From an uncultured Bacteroides sp. (lineage in GTDB: Bacteria > Bacteroidota > Bacteroidia > Bacteroidales > Bacteroidaceae), in the NCBI GenBank assembly GCA_944322285.1, contig CALUOR010000005.1, positions 1-64,000 on the forward strand: DNA of 64,000 nucleotides. Reading direction: 5' to 3'. Below the pieces are notes generated by a model that was not told the DNA's origin, searched no databases, and saw only the letters and a program-made list of their open reading frames with translations. Each line of letters opens with the position of its first letter. Within the stretch, counting starts at the first letter, position 1. This document shows positions 1-8,461 of the stretch, piece after piece. The position numbers were made by a program, and so were the translations under genes.

Positions 1-73
1 GCCTCTTGTCGGATTCGAACCAACGACCCCGAGATTACAAATCACGTGCTCTGGCCAACTGAGCTAAAGAGGC
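1..73 (-). tRNA. tRNA-Thr (anticodon TGT)
   Basis: The reverse complement folds as a cloverleaf: acceptor GCCTCTT pairs with AAGAGGC, the D arm carries AGCTCAGTTGG, the loop TTTGTAA gives anticodon TGT, and the T arm carries GGTTCGAATCC. The discriminator base falls just outside the window. It lies downstream of hpf on the same strand. In Bacteroides an hpf-tRNA-tuf arrangement is common, so more tRNAs and tuf may follow outside the window (inference). Confidence 0.95.
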
Positions 74-162
74 ATATTTTGCAGCCGTTTTATCGCTGCC
101 TGTGCGAAACCGGCTGCAAATTTAGGCATTTATTTTATTACCGCAAAATTTTTAGCAGTATT

Positions 163-462
163 TTATTTATTCCGCAACTTTTCCTTGTATTTAACCAGCT
201 GTTTTTCCAAAGCATCGAGGCATAAATCCACTGCTTCTTCAAATGTGTCGCATACTTTATTGGCATATAGCTCGCCATTCGGCACCAACACTTTCACTCC
301 GGCTTCCTTATTTTCAGCCGTCTCTGGTTTAACTACTTTCAATGACACCTCTACTTTCTTTATATCATCATAAAACCGCTCTAACTTCGCAACTTTTTTT
401 TGGATAAAAGCCTGCAACTGTTCCGATGCGTCAAAGTGAATCGATTGAATTCTTACTTCCAT
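163..462 (-). CDS. hpf: ribosome hibernation-promoting factor, HPF/RaiA family (short form)
   Basis: 99 aa, the length of short-form HPF. It shows the S30AE fold pattern: a first beta strand (MEVRIQSIHFDASEQL), a helix (QAFIQKKVAKLERFYDDIKK), paired strands (VEVSLKV, GVKVLVPNGELYA) and a final helix (FEEAVDLCLDALEKQLVKYKEKL). The family binds the 30S decoding region and promotes 100S dimers or inactive 70S ribosomes in stationary phase. It begins 16 nt after the xerC stop on the same strand, so the two are probably cotranscribed. There is no long-form C-terminal dimerisation domain. Confidence 0.93.
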   Translation of the reverse strand: MEVRIQSIHFDASEQLQAFIQKKVAKLERFYDDIKKVEVSLKVVKPETAENKEAGVKVLVPNGELYANKVCDTFEEAVDLCLDALEKQLVKYKEKLRNK

Positions 463-478
463 ACTTACCTCCTTTTCT

Positions 479-1366
479 TTAAGCCCGAGGATGGGCTTGG
501 TTATACACTTTTTTAAGTTCCTCGAAGGTGGTGTGCGTATAAATCTCCGTAGTAGCCAAACTTTCGTGCCCCAGCAATTCTTTTATCGCACCCAGCTCTG
601 CATCATGATTGAGCATCACCGTTGCGAAAGTATGCCTCAGCACGTGAGGACTCCGTTTCTTTACCGTAGTCACCTTCGACAAATTTCGTTTCACAATACA
701 TTCTACCATGCCGCGATACAAACGCTCGCCAGTCTTTCGAACGAAGAAAGCCCCGTCCTGCCGGACAGGCACCACCTCATTTCTCAAGTTGACATAATCG
801 GCCATCGTTTTTTTCAACTCTTCACCAAAGGGTATCAGACGTTGCTTATTTCGTTTCCCAGTCACTTTAATAAGCGAAGCCGAGAAATCAACGCAGGCAT
901 CATCAAGTCCTATCAATTCAGAGAGTCGCATGCCCGTAGCATAGAACATCTCTATAATCAGACGATCCCGACAACCTTCAAACCCTTCACCGAAATCTAT
1001 ATCATCCAGCAACCTGTTCATTTCCCTCTCTTTCAAGAAGACTGGCAACGTTTTTTTCTTCTTCGGTCCGATCACTTTACGCAACGGATCCGATTCCACC
1101 TTACCCTTCTTCAACAAAAATTTAAAGAACGAACGAAGCGAACTCAGCTTCCGGCTTATAGAGCTCGATGCGTACTTCCTATCCATCAGGCTTACTACCC
1201 ACTCTCGGACAAGCTCCGCATCAACTTTCGATGGCGTCATTGCGCCGACTTCTTCTTCTCCAAACTGCTCGAACTGACGGAGGTCTTCCTCATACGCCTT
1301 TACGGTTTCCTCGGAATAATTCCGCTCGTAACGCAGGTAATCTAGAAAAGAATCTGTCTCCAACAT
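479..1366 (-). CDS. xerC: tyrosine recombinase XerC
   Basis: 295 aa, typical for XerC/XerD. An N-terminal SAM-like core-binding domain (about residues 1-90) is followed by the catalytic domain. The full tyrosine-recombinase signature is visible: R147 (TGMRLSEL), K171, H241 and R244 (HVLRH), H267 (LLGHESL) and the nucleophile Y276 (TEIYTHT). The family resolves chromosome dimers at dif with a partner recombinase. It sits between rpsU and hpf, all leftward, which is the usual neighbourhood of the housekeeping XerC in Bacteroidales and argues against an integrase. A fair promoter (TTTG, 19 nt, TACATTCG) lies at about 1392-1422. Confidence 0.93.
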   Translation of the reverse strand: MLETDSFLDYLRYERNYSEETVKAYEEDLRQFEQFGEEEVGAMTPSKVDAELVREWVVSLMDRKYASSSISRKLSSLRSFFKFLLKKGKVESDPLRKVIGPKKKKTLPVFLKEREMNRLLDDIDFGEGFEGCRDRLIIEMFYATGMRLSELIGLDDACVDFSASLIKVTGKRNKQRLIPFGEELKKTMADYVNLRNEVVPVRQDGAFFVRKTGERLYRGMVECIVKRNLSKVTTVKKRSPHVLRHTFATVMLNHDAELGAIKELLGHESLATTEIYTHTTFEELKKVYNQAHPRA

Positions 1367-1440
1367 TTCGCTACATAACTAAATTGTGCAACGAATGTAT
1401 GAAAAGAATTCAATAATTCAAAGGATTTTACGATTTATTT

Positions 1441-1632
1441 TTATTCTTCTACTTGCTGTAGCTTTTGCACGTAAATGGCGCGTTCTTTTGCAAGTCTCTT
1501 AATCACAGACGGTTTGTCAAACTGCTGACGCTTTCTCAACTCTTTTACGACACCGGTTTTTTCAAATTTTCTTTTGAACTTCTTCAGTGCTTTCTCGATG
1601 TTTTCGCCTTCTTTTACAGGTACTACAATCAT
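1441..1632 (-). CDS. rpsU: 30S ribosomal protein S21
   Basis: 63 aa, strongly basic, with the S21 pattern MIVVPVKEGENIEKALKKFKRKFEKTGVV and a basic helix (KELRKRQQFDKPSVIKRLAKERA). S21 binds the 3' end of 16S rRNA near the anti-SD region; Bacteroidetes keep it although they rarely use SD pairing. It is first in the leftward run rpsU-xerC-hpf and has a full promoter immediately upstream. Confidence 0.96.
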   Translation of the reverse strand: MIVVPVKEGENIEKALKKFKRKFEKTGVVKELRKRQQFDKPSVIKRLAKERAIYVQKLQQVEE

Positions 1633-1685
1633 TTTTTAATAGTTTAAATGTTAATGTTTAAGAATACAACGATTAATTTGAGCGG

Positions 1686-1716
1686 CAAAAGTACGCATAT
1701 TTTCTTTATTTTCAAA
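1686..1716 (-). promoter_or_regulatory. Bacteroidales sigma promoter of rpsU
   Basis: Minus strand: TTTG (1716-1713), a 19-nt spacer, then TACTTTTG (1693-1686), an exact TAnnTTTG -7 box. It lies about 55 nt upstream of the rpsU ATG. Confidence 0.75.
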
Positions 1717-1756
1717 AACTTTCGTGGAAATATTAGCAGACTTCACGCAAAATGCC

Positions 1757-1764
1757 TATTTTTG
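1757..1764 (+). promoter_or_regulatory. -7 box candidate for the aminopeptidase gene
   Basis: TATTTTTG is an exact TAnnTTTG match about 80 nt upstream of the ATG. No convincing -33 element was seen. Confidence 0.4.
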
Positions 1765-1842
1765 GTACGTCTTTTTCCCGAAGACGGGTGAAAAGGCGCA
1801 ACCCTATATTTATACCATATTATATATATACATATTTATATT

Positions 1843-3624
1843 ATGAACACAACGATAAAGAAACGCATCCAAGACCTTCGGCAATGGATGCTTCAAGCCA
1901 GTGTCGAAGCATTCATCATCCCAAGTACCGACCCACACCTCAGTGAATACGTAGCGCCCCACTGGCAAAGCCGTGAATGGATTTCGGGGTTCACAGGATC
2001 GGCAGGAACCGTAGTCGTAACTCAACAAGAAGCCGGATTATGGACCGACTCGCGTTACTTCCTGCAAGCCGCCCAACAACTGGAAGGCAGCGGAATCGAC
2101 CTCTACAAGGAAATGTTGCCCGAGACACCTTCCATAACCGACTTTCTTTGCCAACGCTTAAAAGCGGGTGAGTCTGTCGGCATTGACAGCTCTGTATTCT
2201 CTATGCAAGAGGCCAACCGGCTGGAGAAAGAATTAGCCGGCCGGCAAATTTGCCTGCAAGCTCTCCCCGACCCCATGGAGACTATCTGGATCAACCGTCC
2301 CAACCTTCCCGAAGCTCCAGCCTATCTTTACGAGACGAAATATGCAGGAAAGACGTGTGCGGAAAAGCTGGAAACCCTACGCAGCGAGATGAAGAGCATC
2401 GGTGTAAACGCCATCTTGCTCTCGGCCCTTGACGAAATAGCCTGGACGCTCAACCTGCGCGGAAGCGATGTGCATTGTAATCCGGTCGTGGTGAGCTACC
2501 TCCTGGTAAGCATGGAAGAGGCACATTATTTCATCGAGCCGCAAAAGCTGACTGAAGAAGTCTGCAACTTCTTGAAGGACAACCATATCACCTACCATCC
2601 GTATAAAGACATCTACACATTCCTAACCGAGCTGAAAGACACTGACATCTTGCTGACTCCGGACAAGACCAACTATGCCATCTATACGGCTGCATCCCGC
2701 TCTTGCCGCATCAAAGAAGCGCCCTCACCCGTGGCCTTACTGAAAGCGGTGAGAAACGAACAGGAAATCCAAGGATTGCGAGCCGCAATGCACCGCGATG
2801 GCGTAGCTTTAGTAAAGTTTCTCAAATGGTTGGAAAAAGCTGTGCCTCAAGGCGGACAAACCGAGATGAGCATTGACCGGAAACTGCACGAACTGCGCGC
2901 CGAACAGCCTTTATACATGGGCGAAAGCTTTGACACCATCGCCGGATACGGACCTCATGCTGCTATTGTCCACTATGAAGCTACCCCAGAAACCGATGCA
3001 CCCTTGCAACCCCGCGGTTTCCTACTGCTAGACTCCGGTGCCCAATATTTGGATGGAACAACAGACATTACACGCACTATCGCTTTAGGCCCGCTCACCG
3101 AGGAAGAGAAAACCGATTACACCTTGATACTCAAAGGACATATCGACCTGGCCATGGCCGTCTTTCCCGAAGGAACCAGAGGTGCCCAACTGGACGTTTT
3201 GGCCCGCATGCCTATATGGCAACATCACATGAACTTCCTGCACGGCACAGGACACGGTGTAGGCCACTTCCTCAACGTACATGAAGGTCCCCAAAGCATC
3301 CGCATGAACGAGAATCCCGTCACCCTGCGTCCAGGTATGGTCACCAGTAATGAACCGGGAGTCTATAAAGCCAACAGTCACGGCATCCGCACCGAGAATC
3401 TCGTGCTCACCGTCCCAGCCGGTGAAGGCATGTTCGGCCATTATTTAAAATTTGAGACCGTAACTCTTTGCCCCATCTGCACACGCGGCATCATACGCGA
3501 TATGCTGACTCAAGAGGAAATCAATTGGTTGAACCAATACCACCAGACCGTGTACGAACAGCTCTCGCCATCACTTAACGAAGAGGAACAGCAGTGGCTG
3601 AAGCAAGCTTGCAAAGAAATTTAA
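1843..3624 (+). CDS. aminopeptidase P family protein (M24B, Xaa-Pro aminopeptidase)
   Basis: 593 aa. This is the three-domain long form: two creatinase-like N-terminal domains (about residues 1-300) and a C-terminal pita-bread catalytic domain, then a roughly 60-residue tail. Metal-site motifs are present: the paired Asp in LLLDSGAQYLDGTTDITRT, the His in HGTGHGVGHFLNVHEGP, the Glu in TSNEPGVY and a Glu in the final RTENLVLTV/FETVTL region. The family removes N-terminal residues preceding proline using two Mn or Zn ions. There is no signal peptide, so it is probably cytosolic. The next gene starts 20 nt downstream and may be cotranscribed. Confidence 0.93.
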   Translation: MNTTIKKRIQDLRQWMLQASVEAFIIPSTDPHLSEYVAPHWQSREWISGFTGSAGTVVVTQQEAGLWTDSRYFLQAAQQLEGSGIDLYKEMLPETPSITDFLCQRLKAGESVGIDSSVFSMQEANRLEKELAGRQICLQALPDPMETIWINRPNLPEAPAYLYETKYAGKTCAEKLETLRSEMKSIGVNAILLSALDEIAWTLNLRGSDVHCNPVVVSYLLVSMEEAHYFIEPQKLTEEVCNFLKDNHITYHPYKDIYTFLTELKDTDILLTPDKTNYAIYTAASRSCRIKEAPSPVALLKAVRNEQEIQGLRAAMHRDGVALVKFLKWLEKAVPQGGQTEMSIDRKLHELRAEQPLYMGESFDTIAGYGPHAAIVHYEATPETDAPLQPRGFLLLDSGAQYLDGTTDITRTIALGPLTEEEKTDYTLILKGHIDLAMAVFPEGTRGAQLDVLARMPIWQHHMNFLHGTGHGVGHFLNVHEGPQSIRMNENPVTLRPGMVTSNEPGVYKANSHGIRTENLVLTVPAGEGMFGHYLKFETVTLCPICTRGIIRDMLTQEEINWLNQYHQTVYEQLSPSLNEEEQQWLKQACKEI

Positions 3625-3644
3625 ATGAAAGACAGAAAATTACT

Positions 3645-4160
3645 ATGGCACTCATCAAATCAGTAAGGGGCTTCACCCCACAAATAGGAAAGAATTGCTT
3701 CCTGGCAGATAACGCCACCCTCGTGGGCGATGTCACTATGGGAGACGATTGCAGCGTATGGTTCAACACCGTGCTACGGGGCGATGTCAACTCCATCCGC
3801 ATAGGCAACGGAGTCAACATCCAAGACGGAAGTGTGCTACACACACTTTATGAGAAATCCACCATCGAGATAGGCGACCATGTCTCCATCGGACACAACG
3901 TCACCATCCACGGAGCCACGGTGAAAGACTACGCCCTCATAGGCATGGGAGCCACCGTCCTCGACCATGCCGTGGTGGGCGAAGGAGCCATCATTGCCGC
4001 CGGTGCCTTGGTGCTGAGCCACACCGTCATCGAACCGGGAAGCATCTGGGGAGGCGTACCCGCCAAATTTATAAAGAAAGTAGACCCGGCTCAAGCCAAA
4101 GAGTTAAACCAAAAGATAGCACACAATTACCTGATGTACGCCGAATGGTATAAAGAATAG
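3645..4160 (+). CDS. gamma carbonic anhydrase family protein (left-handed beta-helix)
   Basis: 171 aa from the ATG at 3645. An upstream in-frame start at 3594 would overlap the aminopeptidase and add 17 residues the family lacks. The protein is made of hexapeptide turns (IGKNCF, VGDVTM, IRIGNG, IGDHVS, VIEPGS) forming a left-handed beta-helix. Likely Zn ligands are H66 (SVLHTL), H84 and H89 (SIGHNVTIHG), the spacing of the gamma-CA/YrdA/PaaY group. A short C-terminal helix follows. Whether this member hydrates CO2 or is a structural homologue cannot be told from sequence. Confidence 0.9.
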   Translation: MALIKSVRGFTPQIGKNCFLADNATLVGDVTMGDDCSVWFNTVLRGDVNSIRIGNGVNIQDGSVLHTLYEKSTIEIGDHVSIGHNVTIHGATVKDYALIGMGATVLDHAVVGEGAIIAAGALVLSHTVIEPGSIWGGVPAKFIKKVDPAQAKELNQKIAHNYLMYAEWYKE

Positions 4161-4278
4161 GCACCTATTTCGCATAAAAGAAGCCAAGAAGTGCAATGAG
4201 CCAAGAAGTAACCTGCCCAAATAGTTGTAAGAACAAAAAATATTGCTTACCTTTGCCGCGCTGTAAACAGAAGCGCCT

Positions 4279-4363
4279 GCGGGTGTGGCGTAATTGGCAG
4301 CCGCGCCAGACTTAGGATCTGGTGCCGCAAGGCGTGTAGGTTCGAGTCCTATCACCCGCACCA
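4279..4363 (+). tRNA. tRNA-Leu (anticodon TAG), CCA encoded
   Basis: A class II tRNA with a long variable arm. Acceptor GCGGGTG pairs with CACCCGC; stem CCAGA/TCTGG encloses loop CTTAGGA, giving anticodon TAG; T arm GGTTCGAGTCC. Discriminator A is followed by an encoded CCA. Confidence 0.96.
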
Positions 4364-4371
4364 AACGAAGA

Positions 4372-4410
4372 AATCCTTCCGAAGCAAATTTTGCACGGAA
4401 GGATTTTTTT
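4372..4410 (+). terminator. rho-independent terminator after tRNA-Leu
   Basis: Perfect 10-bp stem AATCCTTCCG/CGGAAGGATT (4372-4381 with 4396-4405) with a 14-nt loop, followed by a run of T. Confidence 0.9.
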
Positions 4411-4623
4411 ATTTATCTCCCAACAGAGACATCCCTGCCAATATCTCTCGGACAACCCTACAGCCACCCACCTAAGAACAAGATTTCTTTACATACACAT
4501 TTAACAATTGTTATGTTTTACCTCACAAAATCGTTAACAAGTGTACATATAGGAAGCCTTCATTTTCCCAAAGTATGTAAGACATTTTATATTCTCCTGA
4601 TTTACAGGATATTAAAACATCAA

Positions 4624-4756
4624 AAAACACTGCACTATTTGCACCAAATTAGTTAACTGTTTCTCTCAAATCAGCGCAGTATTTAGGGGGTAAACACTGC
4701 GCTGATTGAGAGGAAATAGCGCAGTGTTTGAAAAGCAATTGCGCCGTGAATTTCTT
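4624..4756. repeat. tandem palindromic array, six units, 22-23 bp step (array A)
   Basis: Unit starts at 4624, 4646, 4668, 4691, 4714 and 4737. Each unit is an imperfect palindrome with A-rich and T-rich edges and a self-complementary centre (GCGC in four units, GTTAAC in one). Adjacent units also pair: 4663-4685 is nearly the reverse complement of 4691-4712, and 4692-4702 of 4719-4729, so alternative hairpins compete. It lies in the roughly 510-bp space 4411-4922, which has no convincing gene. Confidence 0.75.
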
Positions 4757-4837
4757 GAAGCAAAAATGTTTTTACAGAAACACATAAAAAATGGGTTCCT
4801 AAAGCTTACTTACTTTCCCTTCGAGAAATAAATACGT

Positions 4838-4910
4838 TCTTGCACGATTAATAATCATCAGGACGCACAATTAGCAATCCTACGCAAGTACGATTATTAA
4901 TCGTTCAAGA
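4838..4910. repeat. 19-bp inverted repeat with a 35-nt loop
   Basis: Arms 4838-4856 and 4892-4910 are complementary at 18 of 19 positions (core ACGATTAATAATC/GATTATTAATCGT). It lies 12 nt beyond the stop of the leftward AraC gene, so it may end or stabilise that transcript. No clear T run follows. Confidence 0.6.
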
Positions 4911-4922
4911 GATAAAGATATA

Positions 4923-5729
4923 TCAATAAGCCGATTTCCTATATTCAGAAGGTGATATTCCCATTTGTTTTTGTACATAGCGGCTTAAATGCGAAAGCGA
5001 AGAAAAGTTCATTTTGTCGGCAATATCTTTTAGAGGAATCTCTTTTTGGCGGAGCAGGCGTGCTATTTCATGAGTCGTAAAGCGGTCTATCCAATACGTG
5101 GCAGGCTTGCCGCTTGCCTTCTTGCAGACTTCGGTCAGATAATGCGGAGTGATACAAAGCCGGGAAGCGTAATACGCGAGATCACGACGCTGAATATATT
5201 CCTTGTAAAGCAATTCGATAAACCGTTTCAAAAGATCCGCGTTACGTTCAGAGACGTTGTGTCCGGCTTGGTTGCGGGCATGGATGTCATAAAGGTCGAG
5301 GACATGAACCAAAAGCAGATGCCCCAACATCTCTTCACGGAACAGATGTTGTGTCTCGTTCAATCGTTCGTGGAGTTTCCACATATCTTCCAGACAAATG
5401 CGGTAATCATGAGGGGAAAGTTTCATCACCGGATTTTGCAACAAAGCCATGTGCCCGATAATACCGTAATTGCTTTGAATAGCCATTGACGTAACGAAAG
5501 CTTCGGACAAACTCATGATAACCGCATCAAAATCATCCGACTCTGAAAAGCCGGAAGCCAAGACTGGATTGGTCAGAATGACGTAATCGCCGGGCACAAC
5601 ATTGTAACGCACATCCTGAAAGCTAAAGCTCATATTCCCAGCGGTACAAAGGATGTGCAGTACGGAATCAGCATATTTGTCAAACGGATATTCTGAAAGC
5701 GATTGGAAGAACTGTATTTTATCCCACAT
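4923..5729 (-). CDS. AraC family transcriptional regulator
   Basis: 268 aa. An N-terminal cupin-like sensing domain (about 1-150, strands such as GNMSFSFQDVRYNVVPGDYVILTN) precedes a C-terminal AraC double HTH (about 165-268). The second HTH shows the family signature: IPLKDIADKMNFSSLSHLSRYVQKQMGISPSEYRK. It is divergent from the aldo/keto reductase genes, with 124 nt between starts, so it probably controls that operon (inference from arrangement). The layout resembles Bacteroidetes regulators next to NAD(P)H-dependent detoxification enzymes. The effector cannot be deduced. Confidence 0.9.
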   Translation of the reverse strand: MWDKIQFFQSLSEYPFDKYADSVLHILCTAGNMSFSFQDVRYNVVPGDYVILTNPVLASGFSESDDFDAVIMSLSEAFVTSMAIQSNYGIIGHMALLQNPVMKLSPHDYRICLEDMWKLHERLNETQHLFREEMLGHLLLVHVLDLYDIHARNQAGHNVSERNADLLKRFIELLYKEYIQRRDLAYYASRLCITPHYLTEVCKKASGKPATYWIDRFTTHEIARLLRQKEIPLKDIADKMNFSSLSHLSRYVQKQMGISPSEYRKSAY

Positions 5730-5752
5730 GATTCTATTTATTCATCAGCACG

Positions 5753-5834
5753 CAAAAATAAGCAAAATCCACGAATCGTGAAAATATCCCGACGCATTAT
5801 ATAACGCCTCTCTGCATCAAGCCGTGTAAATTTG
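5753..5834. promoter_or_regulatory. divergent promoter region with palindromic operator candidate
   Basis: Rightward -7 box TAAATTTG at 5827-5834, 20 nt before the first reductase ATG; leftward -7 box TATTTTTG at 5760-5753 for the AraC gene. Between them lie a perfect palindrome CACGAATCGTG (5770-5780) and TTATATAA (5797-5804), possible regulator sites. Confidence 0.5.
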
Positions 5835-5853
5835 CGACATCAACAAAAAGATA

Positions 5854-6708
5854 ATGAATATGAAAGAAGTAAGATTGAACAATGGCGTCATGATGCCTTC
5901 CATCGGATTCGGCGTCTATCAGATTCCGGTAGATGAAACGGAAAGAATTGTAAGCGAAGCACTCGAAACGGGCTATCGGATGATAGACACTGCCGCTTCT
6001 TATTTCAATGAGGAGCAGGTGGGCAATGCCATCCGTCGCAGTGGACTGAAGCGAGAGGAGATATTTGTCACCACCAAGCTTTGGGTGCAGGACTATGAAT
6101 ACGACGATGCCCTGCGTGCTTTCGACAAATCGTTAAAGTTGCTCGGGCTGGATTATGTCGACCTCTACCTGCTGCACAAGCCCTACGGCAACTATTATGC
6201 GGCTTGGAGAGCTTGCGAGCAGCTTTATAAAGAAGGCAGAATCCGTGCCATTGGCGTGACAAGCTTCTCCAATGAACGCCTGCAAGACCTATTTCTGCAC
6301 AATGAGGTGAAACCTGCTGTCAATCAGTTGGAGACCCACCCGTTCTTCCAGCAGCAAGCTGCCAACAAGTTCTTGCAATGCGAGGGCATTCAGCATGAAG
6401 CGTGGGCTCCGTTTGCCGAAGGACAAAATGACATCTGGAACAATTCCACGCTGAAAGCCATCGCGGAGAAACATGGGCGGACAGTGGGACAAGTCGTACT
6501 TCGCTGGCTGAACCAACGCAATGTAGTGGTCATTCCCAAAACCGTACACAAGGAACGGATGATAGAGAACTTTTCCATTTTTGATTTCACACTGACCGAA
6601 CAAGAAATGCAGGCTATTGCCGGACTGGACACGGGGAAAAGTCCGATTTACGATGATATGGACTTGCCTACGGTGAAAGGCATCGGATTACATAAGATTC
6701 ACGATTAA
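5854..6708 (+). CDS. aldo/keto reductase (2,5-diketogluconate reductase-like)
   Basis: 284 aa, a complete AKR barrel. The catalytic tetrad is D45, Y50 (DTAASYFNEE), K75 (TTKLW) and H108 (DLYLLHKPYG). The NADPH-binding tail is present (VVVIPKTVHKERMIENFSIFDF). The family reduces aldehydes or ketones to alcohols using NADPH. A second in-frame ATG lies two codons in, so the first two residues are uncertain. It is the first gene of a rightward run with a broken oxidoreductase and two more reductases. The physiological substrate is unknown; carbonyl-stress defence is plausible given the AraC neighbour. Confidence 0.92.
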   Translation: MNMKEVRLNNGVMMPSIGFGVYQIPVDETERIVSEALETGYRMIDTAASYFNEEQVGNAIRRSGLKREEIFVTTKLWVQDYEYDDALRAFDKSLKLLGLDYVDLYLLHKPYGNYYAAWRACEQLYKEGRIRAIGVTSFSNERLQDLFLHNEVKPAVNQLETHPFFQQQAANKFLQCEGIQHEAWAPFAEGQNDIWNNSTLKAIAEKHGRTVGQVVLRWLNQRNVVVIPKTVHKERMIENFSIFDFTLTEQEMQAIAGLDTGKSPIYDDMDLPTVKGIGLHKIHD

Positions 6709-6720
6709 AAATAAAACAGT

Positions 6721-7363
6721 ATGAAGTATGGAGTATTAGGAACGGGAGATGTTGCCCGTACCATTGCAAGCAAACTGATTGAATTGGGTCATGAGGTAAT
6801 GATGGGCTCACGCTCGGAGAGCAATCCCTCTGCCGTCCTTTGGGCTGAGCAAAACGGTGAACAGGCTTTGTATGGAACTTTTGCAGATACAGCCAAGTTC
6901 AGCGAACGGATATTCTGTTGCGTACATGGCATTCATGCATTGGAAGCCTTGCGGATGGCTGGAGAAGAAAATTTAGCAGGCAAGATACTCATAGACCAAT
7001 CCATTCTTATATAAGGAAGGAAATATCTCGCTCGACCCGCAGTATAGCGGTTGGACCAGCTTGGGCGAAGAAGTGCAACGAATGCTGCCGCAAACAAAGG
7101 TTGTAAAGACACTGAATTACTTGCACAATTACCTGATGACCCATCCTAATGAACTTCCCGAACCCATTACGGGTTTCTACTGCGGTAACGACAAGGAGGC
7201 CAAAGCGGAAGTGGCGAAACTGTTGTCCGATTCCGGTTGGCGTGACACAATGGATTTGGGCGATATATCCATGTCCCGGTATACTGAGATGCTCGGCGCA
7301 TTTTGGCCTGCGGCATTCAATGGGACGGGGCACATGCGATGGGGATTCCGGTTGGTAAGATGA
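6721..7363 (+). pseudogene. NAD(P)-binding oxidoreductase (F420/NADP reductase-like), frameshifted
   Basis: The 5' part (6721-7014) encodes a Rossmann start (MKYGVLGTGDVARTIASKLIELGHEVMMGSR) and runs to ILIDQSILI before a stop. The rest continues in the next frame: reading back from 7061 gives IYKEGNISLDPQYSGWTSLGEEVQRM without a stop, then KVVKTLNYLHNYLMTHP and a closing AAFNGTGHMRWGFRLVR. Joining the frames near 7000-7012 restores a protein of about 214 aa, the usual size of this family, so one extra base (or two missing) splits the gene. It could be a real lesion or a sequencing error. The promoter and flanking operon genes are intact. Confidence 0.85.
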
Positions 7364-7418
7364 ACGAAGAAAACATATCCACGAATTTTATCAGATAAAC
7401 AATATAAAATCCTATAAA

Positions 7419-8432
7419 ATGAAGACAAGGAAACTTGGAAATTTGGAAGTGTCCGCAGTCGGTCTTGGCTGCATGGGCTTCACACACGGCTATGGAGCAT
7501 GTCCAAGCGAAAAAGAATCCATCCGTTTGATACGAAAAACCTATGAGGAAGGCTGTACGTTTTTCGACACTGCTGAGATATATAGCTGTTATAAAAATGA
7601 GGAACTGGTGGGAAAGGCGTTAAAGCCGTTTCGCCAGCAAGTGGTAATCTCCACCAAATTCACTCCCGTGACACTGCCCGGACAAGAAAGGCCTGAAGGC
7701 AAGCTTTCCAGGAACGGCATTCGTCAGGCAGTTGAAGGATCTTTACGGCGGCTGCAAACCGACTACATCGACTTATATACAGAACATCGTGTTCCCAAAG
7801 AAAGCAATCCTGCCGAAGTCGCTTATTGGATGGGTGAGTTGATTAAGGAAGGCAAAATACGTGGTTGGGGACAGTCGGAACCAACGCTTGGACAACTGAA
7901 AGCTACACAGGCCATCACCCCGGTTACAGCCGTACAAAGCGAATACTCCATCATGGAACGGAAATGGGAAGCGGACGTGATTCCTTATTGCAGGGATAAT
8001 GGCATCGGTTTCGTTGCCTATTCACCGATGGCTGGCGGTTTCTTGAGTGGAAAGTACCATCATGCGACTTTCAAGGGAGACGATGTGCGGCGTGTAATCA
8101 CACGCTACACGGAAGAGAATATGCAAGCCAATAGGGTGTTGCTCGAACTTATCAACCGCTATGCCGAAGCGAAACATTGTACTGCCGCACAGATTTCGTT
8201 GGCTTGGGTGATGCACTCGGAACATATCGTTCCTATACCAGGTATGCGTAGCGATGCACGAATCCTTGAGAATCTCGGAGCGGCAGAAGTTACACTTACC
8301 GATGCCGAATATGCCGCAATGAATGAAGCATTGAGGCATATCACCATACACGGTAACCGGACAGATGAGGACATTGCCAAATTGGGAACTATTGAAGGAA
8401 GTCAACAAAAAGTGGCTAAAGCTGAACGATAA
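7419..8432 (+). CDS. aldo/keto reductase (YhdN/AKR13-like group)
   Basis: 337 aa AKR barrel of the longer type. It opens MKTRKLGNLEVSAVGLGCMG; tetrad residues are D50, Y55 (DTAEIYSCYKNEE), K80 (STKFTP) and H123 (YIDLYTEHRVP). The nucleotide-binding end is IVPIPGMRSDARILENLGA. It belongs to a different AKR subgroup from its two neighbours, so the operon holds reductases with probably different substrates. DLYTEHRV replaces the more usual DLYYLHR/DLYQLHR. It lies 55 nt after the broken oxidoreductase and 29 nt before the next reductase, consistent with one transcript. Confidence 0.92.
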   Translation: MKTRKLGNLEVSAVGLGCMGFTHGYGACPSEKESIRLIRKTYEEGCTFFDTAEIYSCYKNEELVGKALKPFRQQVVISTKFTPVTLPGQERPEGKLSRNGIRQAVEGSLRRLQTDYIDLYTEHRVPKESNPAEVAYWMGELIKEGKIRGWGQSEPTLGQLKATQAITPVTAVQSEYSIMERKWEADVIPYCRDNGIGFVAYSPMAGGFLSGKYHHATFKGDDVRRVITRYTEENMQANRVLLELINRYAEAKHCTAAQISLAWVMHSEHIVPIPGMRSDARILENLGAAEVTLTDAEYAAMNEALRHITIHGNRTDEDIAKLGTIEGSQQKVAKAER

Positions 8433-8461
8433 AAAGTCGAAAAAATATTATTATAAAAATT

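Noticed and set aside
491-1345. Long plus-strand open frame opposite xerC (284 aa)
   Set aside because: It is the mirror of a clearly conserved recombinase gene and shows no protein family pattern.
4294-4656. 120-aa frame beginning inside tRNA-Leu
   Set aside because: It starts in the tRNA and crosses its terminator; no coding features.
4624-4756. CRISPR array
   Set aside because: Repeat step is 22-23 bp with palindromic units throughout and no unique spacers; no cas genes are present. The same applies to the other four arrays.
4838-4910. Invertible promoter switch of the Bacteroides capsule type
   Set aside because: The arms are close (35-nt loop), no TAnnTTTG box lies between them, and the only tyrosine recombinase here is housekeeping XerC.
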